A DNA stretch of 64,000 nt from Tolypocladium sp. Sup5 PDA-1 (taxonomy: Eukaryota; Ascomycota; Sordariomycetes; Hypocreales; Ophiocordycipitaceae), in assembly GCA_000750105.3 (NCBI GenBank), contig JPHH03000090.1:26432-90431 (forward strand), written 5' to 3'. Below, one piece after another: positions 31,862-44,899 of the stretch. Made by a program: the position numbers and the translations under genes. Below the pieces are notes generated by a model. That model searched no databases, was not told where the DNA came from, and worked only from the letters and a program-made list of their open reading frames with translations. Every line of letters starts with the position of its first letter. The stretch's first letter is position 1.

Positions 31862-34075
31862 CCTGTGTGAATCGATGTTAGACCGTCATCTGACATTCAC
31901 ATTCAACCCATAATCTGTTTCTGGCATGGGTACTGGCCTGATAAGTTCGTTAATTACATAACATAGCGCAAGAAGGGAACGGTTGCGAGGGTCAGGGATC
32001 AGGGCGTCGTAAGGGATGCATGCGCGGGCTTGCGAGGGAGTGCCAATAGGGGGCGTTTAACCCTTCAACATCCTGAAGGATCAATGTCAAAAGTTCTGTC
32101 CTAGCAGGGTACAGCGGGGCTTGGATATACACGGGACCGTGTCACTAACAAGCCAGAGACAAAATACGAGACTTGCTTCCACAATGCGACGAGCTTGTTG
32201 GTGGTTATTTTATACTCGTATAGATAACCAAACATCTTGTAAGCGACCGTCCTGATTTAAACATACTCCGCAGCCTCAACTCGCGTAGGGGGTTAAACTC
32301 CAGGTCAGCTTCGGTGTGGACGGATATGATTACGTCTACGGGGACAACCATCCATGGTCATTGGGACGAGGCATGCCGGGTAATCTCAATGCGATTGGAC
32401 GCCCTAGTGTCACCATAGTACCGTCGAGCGCCCAGTACCTCCATATTAGCAGGTTGTGCGATAATTATTCTGGCAGGGCGTACAAGCAGCCGACACCGAA
32501 ATCCACATTGATGGATCCGCCCTCACAATTCGACCGCCAGCCGTAGGCCCGGGAATTCTGCCAATGGGCGAAAGATTGTCATACCAATATATTAGATAAG
32601 GATCTGTTAAATAGGTAAAATGTTTACCGTCGGTAGTGAGTTCTCACTGATAGAGTAACGAGAGCGCAAAAAACTTCCCGCTACGATCAGCGTAAATTCC
32701 ACAGGTAGAGCAAGCATGGCTGCTCAGTATTCCTCCATGCCCAGGGCTTCTATACTTAATAGTCCGTCGTATCCCCGAACAAAATTTGCTGTACACAAGG
32801 ACGCTCTCCCGAAAGATGGGGTATGTCCACGGGTTCGTTTGTTTATCGCCTGGCTGAAGAGCCGCCGTATGTAATTTGATTTTAGCCTCAGGACTACGGC
32901 ATTTCGGGACAGGATGTCTGGTTGCTGCTTGAAGGGCATGTGACTGTCACGCGTCGCGGCTTACATTGATGGCCGGTGCTCCAGGGGATGAATTCCTGCT
33001 GGCCGTGACTCGGGTGTGCGCCCTTCGCTCAGGAAGATCATGACGCCATATAGAGTGCTTGTACGATTAGCGCGCTGCTGCTGTCGCACTGGTTCACAAC
33101 CACCATCGGAATGATCTAGTTCGAGGCGTGCCATTCTAGGAAATTCCTGTTGTGGTCAATGAAGATGCGAGCTGATCCCACTCAGCACAATATCGTCCCA
33201 GTCTCTGTGGAAGGCGATCACGGCGCAGGTGACGCTGAAATTTGATGGGCTGGGCGACGATAACGGCGGAGACTGTGGAGTCATGGCCACCGTTTGTGTG
33301 GTCGAGGCCGTGGTGCGGGAGTGTTGGTGCTGTTCCAGGAGTCGCCAACGAGGTTGATGACGAAGGAGGTGAAGTAGCCCTTACCAAAGCACCCCATCGC
33401 GCCATGCTTGCAGCCAATTAAGTTGGCTTCTATTTTAAAAGCATTTTGTAATATGTTATGACGTTTCGTTGTGAAGATGTTGCGTTGTGAAGATGTTGCA
33501 CGCCGTCGTGACGTCAACCGGGCAGCAATGCGGACGCCATTGCCCGTGATTGATGCCCGCCTTTGGCAGCCCAGGCATCTGCGTCAATGCGCGGGATAAA
33601 GTCGTACTCGAGTTTCATAAGTCGGGCCGGGTTTGCCAGGCCGGATGTATCAGCCCATGGCATGGATGCCGCCCCTTCACGCCCTTCGACAACTGCCGCG
33701 TCGCCACCTTTCGATGGAGCGTAACACAAGGGCAACTTTCCCAGTGTGACATCGCTGGACTGAATCCACGCGTGGCTCCCCCACAAGGCGCGGCCGGGAA
33801 GCCGACATCCTATTCCACGCCACCAAGTATGAGGGACTCATCACCTGGAAAAAGGAGCGGCATTAATAACCCCAAGTATGACACCGCACGCAAATAGCAT
33901 CCGCTAATTGAGGCATTTCCAGGAAACTGCAATTGCCTAGCGCGATCCTGATGTGATGCAGCATTTGACCGACTACTCTTCGAGAACCGCAATCTCCTCC
34001 TCGGCTTGGGACCTCCAATCGTGTCAAGAACCATCGCTTCTACAATACGTCATCCCTGGGTGATTTACAGACACC
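31862..34075. other. Intergenic, no gene recognised
   Basis: No family was recognised. Coding-like minus-strand frames at 33136-33517 (with MGCFGKGYFTSFVINLVGD) and 33514-33786 (with LMKLEYDFIPRIDADAWAAK) may be exons of decayed genes. A plus-strand frame at 32316-32546 (MDGYDYVYGDNHPWSL) is similar in quality. 33.43-33.50 kb holds a direct repeat of gttgtgaagatgttgc. Confidence 0.35.
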
Positions 34076-36069
34076 ATGGGTTCTACTGCCGGCCCAGATA
34101 GCTATGACTACATCGTCGTAGGAGGCGGCACTGCCGGTCTGACCGTCGCAGACCGCCTAACGGAGGATGCAGACGTCACGGTACTGGTCATCGAAGCGGG
34201 TGAAGACCGCACCAGCGATCCGATGGTCCTCACTCCGGGCCTGGTCGCAGGTATGTACGGCAAGCCCGAGTACGATTGGAACCTCATCTCCGCGCCACAG
34301 GTGAGAGAGTCTCTTTCCTCCGCCAGAGTATCTCATGCCTTCCGGACGCTAACGAGATTCATGCCGGTAAATTATCATAGCTAGAGCTCAACAATCGCAA
34401 GATCAACCAAGCCCGAGGAAAGCAACTCGGCGGCTCATCGGCCTTGAACGTCATGATGCTCGTGTACCCCTGTCGCCGCGGTCTCGACGCATGGGGTGCC
34501 CTGGGCAATGAGGGTTGGAACTATGACTCCATGGCGCCGTATTTCCGCAAGTTCGCTACTGTCCATGCTCCTCCCCAAGCAGCCAAGGACGTCGTAGGCC
34601 TGGCGTACCACGACCATTCCCTCGTGGGCGACGGGCCTGTCCAGGTCTCTTTCGGCGAAGGCTACGGCGCAACGAACGCGGCGTGGATGGCGACCTTTGC
34701 CAGACTCGGGCTGGCCATGACGGCGGATATGAGGAGCGGGAACGCGTTGGGGGCGTTCCAGTCGCCGGCTAGTATTAACCCCGTCACCAAGACGCGGAGC
34801 TTTGCCGCGACGGCTCATTATACGCCCGGGATAGCAAGCAGGCCATACTTGACCGTCATGACGGAGACGGTTGTCAAGAGAATCATCTTCGACCCGACGA
34901 GCGGGCCCGAACCTGTAGCCACGGGCTTGGTCGCCAAGTCTAGAGACGGAACCGAGAGCATCGTCAACGCCGGGGAGGTCATCCTCGCAGCAGGCTCCCT
35001 CATGACGCCCCAGATCCTCGAACTATCCGGCGTCGGATCCAAGACGCTCCTCGACAGCCTCGGCATACCCGTCGTCGTCGACAACCCGTGGGTGGGCGAG
35101 AACCTCCAGGACCACCCTTCCGCGTGCCAATCCTTCGAGGTCAACCCAGACGTCCCGTCGAGGGACGTGCTCCGCGACCCCAGCGTCCTCGACGCGCTCA
35201 TCGCGCAGTACCAAGCCAACCGCGCAGGGCCGTTGGGCCGGTCTAACATCAGCGTCGCGTACGCGCCCCTCGCCGACGCTTCGGGCGTGTGCTCGGCCGA
35301 GGACAGGAAGGCGCTGTTCGCGGCGCACGAGAAGGACGCGCAGACAACACCCGAGGGTCAAGTCCGGCGCGACATGCTCGAGGCCACTGATGACGAGGAG
35401 CCGACGGTCCAGTACATACTCCTCTCGGGGCAGTTTAACACCGCGCTCGCGGAGCCGTCAAGCATGGCCGATTACCTCATGCCGACGCGGCCGGAGAACT
35501 ACATGACCGTCATGACGGTGCTGAACCACCCGTTCTCGCGGGGCAGCGTGCACATCTCGAGCGGCGACGTGCATACGCCACCGACGTGGGATCTAGGGTT
35601 CAACACGAACCCGCTGGACCTCGAGGTCGCGGCCCGACACGTGCAGTTCGTCGAGGAGCGCGTCACAAGGACACCTCCATTTTCGGAGCTGCTGAAGCCG
35701 GGGGGTGCGCGCATACCAGAAATCAAGGCAGATAGTCTGGAGCGCGCGAAGGAAATCGTCAGACAATCGCAGATCAGCTGCTTCCATCCCGCGGGGAGCT
35801 GTGCGATGAAGCTGAGGGACGAGGGCGGCGTGGTAGATGCCAGGATGAGGGTTTACGGGGCTAAGGGGCTGAGGGTTGTCGATGCGAGCGTTTTCCCGCT
35901 CGAGCTGGTGGGAAATATACAGAGCGTAGTGTATGCCGTTGCGGAAAGGCAGCTGATTTTATCAAAGAGGATCGGAGGCTCTCTAGGGCTTAGGCCAGAT
36001 AGCTCAAACAATTGCTGCTTGGTGATGTTCCTCGGGCTCATCTACCCACCTATCTACCTACCTACCTGA
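34076..36069 (+). CDS. GMC (glucose-methanol-choline) oxidoreductase, two exons
   Basis: Exon 1 is 34076-34300 and exon 2 is 34381-36069, with an 80-bp intron (GTGAGA...CATAG, branch gctaac). The product has 637 residues. The FAD dinucleotide fold starts at YDYIVVGGGTAGL (residues 10-22). GMC signature 1 is GKQLGGSSALNVMM, signature 2 GSLMTPQILELSGVG. The catalytic pair is His544 (CFHPAGSCAM) and an Asn in ELVGNIQSVVYAVAE. Members oxidise alcohols, sugars or choline, some in secondary metabolism; the substrate cannot be told. No signal peptide is seen, so it is probably intracellular. The last 25 or so residues (after AERQLILSKR) are unusual: a hydrophobic stretch whose end is encoded by a ctac/tacc microsatellite. 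A hAT remnant starts within the 3' untranslated region. Confidence 0.92.
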
Positions 36070-36129
36070 CAATTTAAGGTTCTGATTAAGTGACACTGGT
36101 TTCCATGATCTCCATAGAACCATCTTCAA

Positions 36130-36312
36130 GGGTCGTTTACGCTTCCCCGTTGGGTCACGGACCTTGTAGATCTCATCGAGGTGACGTTCGATATTTTGAG
36201 TGCCCTCGGCGTTATAGCTTGCAATTGGTATTCTCTGCTTCAATACGCATATTTTGCAGACCCATCGCATCTCCCTGTCGTTCTGTATGTCGAAACCATA
36301 GGGCCAAGCCCA
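36130..36312 (-). pseudogene. hAT transposase fragment, BED-type zinc finger
   Basis: The minus strand encodes WAWPYGFDIQNDREMRWVCK, ICVLKQRIPIASYNAEGT, then NIERHLDEIYKVRDPTG. This is an N-terminal BED finger of hAT transposases: C-x2-C, then H followed by a tyrosine where a second His is expected (HLDEIYKV), as a C-to-T change would make. The fragment starts about 60 bases after the GMC stop codon. Confidence 0.72.
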
Positions 36313-36373
36313 CGAGGAAGATCTCTCGGTCTCTCCGACCACGAGTAACCGCGGAATTTAGCCCAAAGAACCG

Positions 36374-36511
36374 ACTCTTCAGTGTCTTGAGACGGTCGAT
36401 CTCGATGAAAGCTACGATGTTGAAACCGGCGTAGGTGCCGAACGCGCCACCGCTGGGAAGCTGCTTGAGCAGGGAGTGGAACGGCGACCTGCGGATGAGC
36501 GACTGGGGCAT
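36374..36511 (-). pseudogene. Possible remnant of an MFS sugar transporter
   Basis: A minus-strand frame reads SPFHSLLKQLPSGGAFGTYA, then GFNIVAFIEIDRLKTLKS. The words GAFGTYAGFNIVAF resemble the last transmembrane helix of fungal hexose transporters. Nothing else of the family was found, and the flanking sequence differs. The call is weak. Confidence 0.3.
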
Positions 36512-38880
36512 GGTGCCATGGCTATCGGCGGTTAATGGAGTCAGGGTCGCGTGACGTTGGCATTCGTGACATGTGTAGACCATGTGCCCGCGTGCAGGTA
36601 CTGAACATTACACGCCTAGAGCCCACAGTTGTATCCTTTGGCATGGCGGCAGCTCCGACACGACGAGGCAGCGGCGTCTCCCCAGCTACGGCGCATATGT
36701 GCAGACATCGCCCGTGACTGGTTGATTCGGCCCTGCTCAATGAACTCGAGCTTCCGATAGAAGACTTCCCACATGTTTTTAACTGTCAGAACGCTCTCCA
36801 CCGGCAACACGAGGCCCTCGAGACTGGATAGTGGACAAGAGCTAGATTCACATCGGGCACTATTCACAATATTGCAGAAAGCGAGGTCTGGACTGAGCAG
36901 GGTAATTCCTGGCGTACCATGCTGTGATCAGGGATCCGAAGAACAAAACCGGTTCAGGATCGCCCGTAGAGACGAAGCTGAACCCAAGAAAGCGAGAAGG
37001 GGCGTGTGCCAGCATTCTCTCAACACCTCACCAAGATTCTATCGCGCCATACCCGCCGTGCCGTGCCAATCAAAAACGCCGTGGTAAGGAAATTCCACTC
37101 CGAGTCGAGCGCCATTCTCTTGCTCGCTCACCCAGCGTGTCCATGATTGAGTAACACGCTTCCACGCCTGGGATCCGCGAGTGCTTCATATTCGCCCAGC
37201 ATCAGTACTGTAGCAATCTATTCTGGAAGCTCTTCATCGATGTGCTGCGAATCCTGTGGCCGCTCGAGTACAACGACTGCTACACGCAGGACCAGGAGAC
37301 GGGCAGGTTCGTGCTACCAGACCTATTTGAACGCCGAATACGGGACACGGGACATCAATGCCTGGAGGATAAAGCCGGACCTTTTCGTCCACTTTCCAGA
37401 GCTATCCGGCGACATCCCCATCTTTAAGAGTGTCCCTGCAACCGTCTTCCCGGCCGATAAACATCTGGCGTTGCAATGGGATCGGTTGGCGCAAAGAAAC
37501 GAGGCCCAGAGCGACGACGACACCACTCGGTCGTCCATGAGAAACCACAGGAGTACAACTCCAAGTGCCAGTATAAATTTTAAAAGCAAGCCAAAAAGGA
37601 AGAAAAATAATGCTCCTTAGAATATAGAATAATAGAAGGGGAGGCGGTAATAGGGTGCGTGCATCATCGTTCTATACAGTTGAAGAATATGATCTTCAAA
37701 CGGGCCTGTTGAGGTTGCATTAGTTACCTCAGAGGCTTCCTTACGTGGAATTGTGGAGCCTTAGGGCAGCTACTGATGAAGGGGTTTATGCCTCAATTGC
37801 CAGACCTTGCCTGGAATTTATCCTCCATCCTCCATTGATCGCTGATACACCAGACTATAGACGATGACCTAGACGACGAGGTCTTTGGTGTTGAACATGA
37901 TGACTTGACGGCTGCATCGTAGTTGACTTCGTTCCCCTGTAGGTCTGTAAGTCTGCGGGGGCAGTTAGACACGACGTACGTGAACCATTTCTGGCCAACT
38001 TCCACGGACGTCGCCTCTAGATCTTCGGACCATTCCGACTGTCGCTGGACGATGAGATCTCTTATAGCAGCATCCGTTGTCCGGATGGCCCATCCCGATT
38101 TCTACTGTATAGCAAATAATGCCCATGTAGTAGTTCTCGTCTCATAGTTCTCCCTTTGTCTCTTCCCTCGTCATGTTTTAGTGGCATCCATAACGTGATC
38201 ACAACTTCGCAGCAATACGCCGCATACGAGGGACAGTAAATGCCCGAGTGAGTCTGAGATATAATCCAAGAGCCGCCTTGTGGCTCACATTGTGAACGCT
38301 TGCTGAGTCCATTCGGGTGCACAAGGCGACCATAGACGCACTTTGACATCTGGCTCTTACCCGGAGCTGCCCGTTTCTTGACTAGGTGGAGATGCTGCGG
38401 GCTTCAAGGCTACGCTCAGGGCTTAGTGTCGACTCTGAGAGACCGCATCCTGGCGGCTACAAAAACCAAGGTTGCCCAATATCGAGAAAGTAATGAGCGG
38501 CGGGATGGCATTTCTCGCCAGCGACACGCTTGATCGACAACGCCATTCGTTCCCACACTGCTCGCCGATTCCTGACTTCATGACTATTTACAAGGCGGTC
38601 AAAGTCGTGCAGGCAGGAGCCATAGCTAGGGCTTGAAACTTTATCCGAAGCGTCGAGAAGCACCTTATGGTAGAGCAAGGCCGATAAGCTTAAAATGGCC
38701 TATTCCGAAGTCTAGGGTTCCCGCATACCTGCCGCTGTCTGTTGATATACACGCCGGCCCTCTTCGGAAGCTGCCGATTTGCGGAGGGGCTGATCAGCCG
38801 CGCCCAAGCTTGCGTAGTGGCACACAAGCACTAGTAGGTCATTCTCGGGTTTCCGTAACGAAGGCACCTATCGGTATATA
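36512..38880. other. Decayed sequence, no firm gene
   Basis: A plus-strand coding-like region at 37147-37620 shows two frames that seem to continue each other after a frameshift near 37310 (YCSNLFWKLFIDVLRILWPL, then IKPDLFVHFPELSGDIPIF). A minus-strand Cys-rich segment at 36616-36867 (SCRSCRHAKGYNC) is also present. Families are unknown. At about 38880 the base composition changes abruptly to the RIP block. Confidence 0.35.
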
Positions 38881-39004
38881 TTAGCCCTGTTATATATTAG
38901 TCTTGAATCTAGATACTTCTTCGCGGGTTATACCTATATCAATAACTAGGCGTTAGTCGCCGTCCTATACCTAAGAGTATTGACTAAGCGGGCTAGTAGA
39001 GTCT

Positions 39005-39510
39005 TATATACCTTATTTATAAACCTAATCGGTATATAGAGGCATGTCTGCTGTTATAGTCTCTCTAAATCTAACTTATCGCACTCGAATATCTAATAAT
39101 ACGAGAGAGCTACCCTTAGTTTTAGTGTATTAAAGTCGCCGAATAATATAGGCTCCGTGAGTCCGAGGCTAAGAAGATAGCTAAGTCTTGCGAGGCTATT
39201 ATTAGCCGACTATTTCGTGTCGAACTTATATTAAATAGCATCTATATCTCCGCTAGCGGATTCTAGTAAACCACGGAGTAGTAATACCTCGTGCATTACT
39301 ATGTCTATATCCGCGGCCGTCTGTGTCGTTTTCGCCCTGCCTAGCTCCTAGAAATAGTTAATCTATGCCTGCTAGTCTCTCTCGATAAGCTCGTTCGCGC
39401 ATACGCTATCTAAGTCACCGAGCAAGTGCAATATAAGGGAAAGGCAGCGCAGCAAGAACTATTTAAGAACCTAGGACTTAGATTCCTAGTTACCGTTAGT
39501 AAGCGCCCTT
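39005..39510 (-). pseudogene. RIP-mutated reading frame of unknown family
   Basis: A single minus-strand frame can be followed for about 168 codons with roughly ten TAG/TAA stops, all explained by RIP. Clean segments between them include FLLRCLSLILHLLGDLDSVC, AADIDIVMHEVLLLRGLLES, SYLLSLGLTEPILFGDFNTL and FECDKLDLERL. The family is not recognised. Confidence 0.5.
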
Positions 39511-40979
39511 TAGACCCTAATTATAGAAGCATACTATAATATCGCGTATTATAATAGCCTATTCGATCGGTATTAGTATGTCTTAGTTAATAGTATTATA
39601 CCGATAGTATTAGTCTAGTTATCGCCTATGGCTAGACTAAATGCCCCTAATAGCATTCCGCACGAAGCAAGACTAGGCCCTCTATCGAGCTTCCCGAATG
39701 CCCTACACGCGTATCTCTCCTTCTCCTAGCTTAGAAATGTCGTGCTAGAGACCCTATGCGGACGCGAGCTTAAATAGAAAGTTATAGTCGAGAAGCTATC
39801 GAATATAAGATACATATACCGCAACTTAGTAAAACTAGCTATTAGGAGTTTTTCTAATAATATATACGCGAGGTACGTGCTTAATTTAGGCCTAGCCGTC
39901 TACCTTAAATTAATCTATAGGGATAAAGCAGCTTATCTACTTCTCGTTTAGTGGGTTCTTAAGTAAGTCATCGATATTAAAGCCTATCCGCTAGTTAGTC
40001 TAAAAGAGCATTAGCTAATTTTCTAGCACTCTAAATGCGAGTCTTACTTACTTAATCGTTTGCTACTCTATAGAAGATATCTATTTATCTTAGACGCTAG
40101 TAGGAGAAGCCGTCCCCGTAGTTAAAGGTAGTAGGGAGGCATTAATACGCGTAGCTAGCATAGTAAGATTAGAAGTAATAAAGCCCTAAGGCAATAATTC
40201 TAGTATAAAAAGAAAGGCAAAGGGGCAACTATATATAGTTATAGAAGGGGCTATTAACTTTTTAAGGTACTGCCTAGCTAATATATACTTAGAAGCCCTA
40301 GCCGCGATATAATAATTCTAGACGACTGCTATATACTACCCCGAGTTAGTTAGTTTCCTTCTATATTAAGGCTATCTAACTAGGTATAATATAAGCGGGG
40401 GCTTTATTTAATATTAGTTTAGGACTTTAGTCTATAAGTCTTAGGTATGGGAGGGTAGCTATACCTTATTCGGAGGCCCTTTTAGGGCCTCTAAATAAGG
40501 TATAGGCTGTATCTAAATAAATACTACCCTGCCGCCGATAGTAGGGATGCCTTAACCCGCCGCGCCCTATGCGCCCTAGTGAAATATTAGATAAAGCTAC
40601 TAGTTACTTAATATAAGTGACCGTATAGCATACTACACGAACCCTATCTTAAGAAGTAACTCTCTATATTAATAAGCAATGTTTTCTTATTGCTATTACT
40701 TTTAGATAAGGCTATCTACCCTTTTATCGATTAATTATATCTTTATTAGCTCTGCCTTAACCTTAATTAGTCCGATAGGCCTATTATTACGAAATATATT
40801 CTTATATATATAAGACTCTAGGTAAATTTAAGTAAGTTTTAACATTTATAATCTTCGTAATTATATAGCTAATATAAGCTAGTAAATATTATAGGGCTTA
40901 TACTAAGCCTTTTAAGTACCTGTATTTAGAATATACTTGCTTAAAGAATAGCTTTAGCTTAAATAATAATCTTTAGCGA

Positions 40980-43900
40980 TACCTTAGAACTATATATCTT
41001 AAGCTCTCTTAACCTAGAAAATCATATATTTATCTCCTCTATCCTATAAGAAAGAACGAGCCTAAATAAAAGATTTAGCTAAGAGTATATAATTTCCGTC
41101 TATATCTATAATATATCTATAGAAAGGAAATAAATACTCTTAATAGAAGTTACCTCTATTAGTAAGTTATAAGCTACTATTTATATTATAACTTTCTACC
41201 TATATTACTAACTATAAGAAAAACTTATAAAATAAAAGAAATTAATGCCTTTAGTAGCTTTAATATTTAAACCTAGCTAATATAGCCTTCGAACTATTAC
41301 TCTATAATAGGGCAAGAACTAGTAACGATAATAGGATTTCTTAATAGTTAATCTAAGTAATATTAAGATCGAAGTATGCTATAATAATACCGGCTGAATA
41401 TACTTAATAATACGTTAGATCCTAAAGCCTCTCTAAACTTTATAAAAAGGGAATTCTAAAGGGCGCTTAGCTAAGTCGAATTAGTTTAGTTAGTTATTAT
41501 TATCGGACGATACTTAACGAAACTTCCTCGATACCCTTATAATATTATCCTTAACGGGCTAATTAAAGATAACTATCTTAAAGACTTCTACTTCTTTCTT
41601 ACCTAAAGCTACCTAACTAATATATTTAATATCGTAGACTAAGTAATATATGCCCTCCTCTAGCTAATGTTTTTAAATAGTAATAATAACGTAGAACTTA
41701 TAAAAGCTATTAAGGCTTTTACGTAATAAGGGCATTACTAACCTCTATAGCCGCTCGATTAATATTTACTAGATTATTTAAAGTTAAGGGTAGATTCCTT
41801 AACTAGCGAACCTAGTCTAAGTCACGAAATAGCTATAGAAAAGCTTCGCAAGACCTAAAATACTTTATTTTAGTAAATAAGTTTTCTAGTTCTACTCTTA
41901 TTTACTATACTCTATAATATAACCGATAGCGGGATAAGGTACGTTTTAATACTAGGGCTACGCTAGGCGGTTAGGGGCGATATAGCGGTGCCGAGGAGGC
42001 TATAGCTTAATAATACACGTAACCTATAGGATATATCCTAGCCGCTACCTATAGACGGTAGGGAAGAGCTATAGATCTAAAAGATATATATAGAAGTTAT
42101 ATTACCTATTTCTAGATAGATTATATCGTAGTATATAATAGAGTATTATCGTTTAAAGAGTATCGTAAATTAGCTATGTTTTCCCTTTACTTCTTATATT
42201 AGCTAATATAAAGAAATGCGAGATATAAGTATTAATATAAGTAAAAGGATATAGGGATATAAATGCGGATAGAAACGGTAGTCTTAGGATAGGCTATATT
42301 AATAGGATATATATAATATACTTAATATTATATTATATTACCTAGTAAGGCAAGGGTCGAATTAGGTTATAAGCTAACTAAGTTAAGGTCTAGTTTATTA
42401 GGCTAGTAAGTATACTAGCTAAATAAGATTCATAGTATTAGCTAACTCTATTCTATGTATTTACTTAAGTACGGGCGATATTACTAGTCTAAGGTATACT
42501 AAATCTTATATTCTACCTTAGGTTCCTCGTTAGGTTTCTATCCACGGGATATATTATCCTAGTTCCCTAGCCCGAACTTCTCGATAAAGAGTTCCTCTAC
42601 CTCTTTATACGCCTCCTTTCCCCTAAGATCTAATATAGGTATCTAAATAAGAGTCTACTTAGCCTTGAATTATATAGACCTATTATAGCATTAGATATCG
42701 GTAAGGCGCGAAACCTTATATTACTTACCGCTATATCTAGATAGAGGCTTCCTTTAGGTTCGATACGAAGCGAATATTTTAGACCTCTTCTTACGTAGCT
42801 TTAGTATAGCGCCCTTCCTACTAACGACTATGCTATATAATACTCGCTATTACTATTTAATATACGAGTTATAATTAGAGTAGATTACGTCTTATCGAGG
42901 ACTAGAGTTAGTAGATTTATAGAGTCCGCCCCCTAAGCGAGTAAGTTACTTACTTAATAAACGAGAGATAAATAGAATATATTACCTAGGACTATAGGAA
43001 CTTCTTGCCGTTCTCGTTTACCTAGCCCGATAAATTCGTAATCGCGATTAATAACTCGAAGATATCTAGAGGTTACGGACGCTATGTCCGTTACCTATAA
43101 TGCATTTTCTTCTAGCCCGGACCTAGGTCGAGTTATAGGGAGGCTATCCTAATCGTTAGGTCTAGGACTAGAGTCGCGGGGCTCGCTAGTTATATAAGAA
43201 GTAGGATTAGTTTAGGGGCTAGAGGAGCCTAGCATACTAAAGAGACTCTATACGTAAATTAGCACTATCGAAGGGAGGTTAAAGTCTCGCTACGAGAGGA
43301 TAAGTCTAGGGTACTAGTAGTGTTTAAATAGACGTTCCTCGAGCCCGGGCCTATAGAGAGTTTCTATATATATATCTGCTACTACTTATTCCGTTTAGGA
43401 TAGGCAAGGATCTAGCGGAATAGCTGCCGCCTACGCCTAGTCTTTGCATAGGGGAACCTAGCACTCGTTTCTAGCTAATAGCGAGCTACTAAGATAAATA
43501 TCGGTTACTAAGATATAGGTTTATATAAAGTCTAGCCCTAATATATCCTCTTGCTTTAGAAGGTTTATAGGGCATGTCTGCCTCGCGCTATCGTTAGACT
43601 ATAACCGAGCGGAGAACTATATAAGATAATATATGCCGAGATCCTACTACGTTATGCTAAGTTAGCGTCTTAGCGGTCGTAATATAATGCCTCTTAGTAA
43701 GATATCTATTACCTTAGGAAAGGCATAGCTAGAGCGCTAATTCCTTTATCGCCTATAGGGAGGCTCCCGCTATTAGATAATATATTAGTATATAGCCGCT
43801 AATACGAGACTCTAAGACGCTAGCTAACCTCTATATAGTTCTTAGATAAGGTCGCTATATTAGGGCCCCCTGCCTTTAGAGTAACCTTCTCTAACCGATA

Positions 43901-44420
43901 GTTCGTATTATATAAGTAATAATATATAGTACTAGGATGCCGTCCTTGCTTAATATCTATTTAGCGGCCCTAGCTATGCTAACTTATCTCTAAATAGGAT
44001 ATATAATACCGTAAAGGATAGGAGCACTTTTAGCTGCCCTTTTAGTAAGTCTAGTATACTAACGTAGCTAAAAGCTATTCTTATAAAGAGAGGGAAGAGG
44101 GATAGGCAAGTACGGGCATAGGGCATAGGAAAGAATAAAGTCGTTTAAACTATATATTGTCTTTATATTCTATATAAGCTATACCCCGAATAGTAATCTC
44201 GTACTATTCCTTACGCGACCTTTATATTAATAGCTACCCGTAAGAATTCATTCGTTCCTTACTAGAGTCTATATAAACTATTAAACTCTAGCTAAACTAG
44301 GTGACTATAATAGTTAGGGCGCACCTCTATAAAGTAGCCCGGGTAGTTAGTACCTTATAAGAAAACCTTAGGGTAAGCGCCCCTATTCCTTTTAATCTAT
44401 TACTTTAGGCGATTATTCTA
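40980..44420 (+). pseudogene. Large RIP-mutated gene of unknown family
   Basis: The plus strand keeps coherent protein-like frames for about 3.4 kb, with one frame switch near 43050 that could be an indel or intron. Segments between stops include PLSYKKERA, KVRFNTRATLGG near 41940, the block VLSFKEYRKLAMFSLYFLY, RVYLALNYIDLL, SPPPKRVSYLLNKREINRIY, NAFSSSPDLGRVIGRLS and SLNRIYNTVKDRSTFSCPFS. More than 1000 codons are implied. Stops are TAG/TAA at sites compatible with Gln or Trp. No domain could be named. Confidence 0.5.
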
Positions 44421-44899
44421 TACGTATACTATACTATCGGTAATTAGCGTAGTAGGGCTTAGTATAATATATTTAGCTTACTTCCTTAATCGTTTAACTT
44501 ACTTTAGGCAGTCGCGTCTCTTTTTATAACTAGGCCTAGGCTTAGTACGACTAGAAATATTATATATTAAGAATCCGGTAAGGTTAATAATAATAGGCTT
44601 AGAGTTAATAGTAAATAGCTACTAAGGGTATAAGCCTTCTATAAAAGAAACCTTTAGTATAAATAATAGCGGTAAGAGTAATATATTCTAGAAGAACTCG
44701 TTATATAGTATCGAAAAGCTAGCTAGCGTTAAGTCTAGTTCTAGAGCAGGGAAAGATTCTTATATCTTAGAAAAGTCGACCTATATAGATAACGCACCGC
44801 TACTTAGAGAGCCGGTATAGTAGAGCATGGACTCGTATATCGTACTTATTTCGTCGTTAAGGGTCGTTAGGCTTATATAGTCGTAAGAAACGCCCTTAA

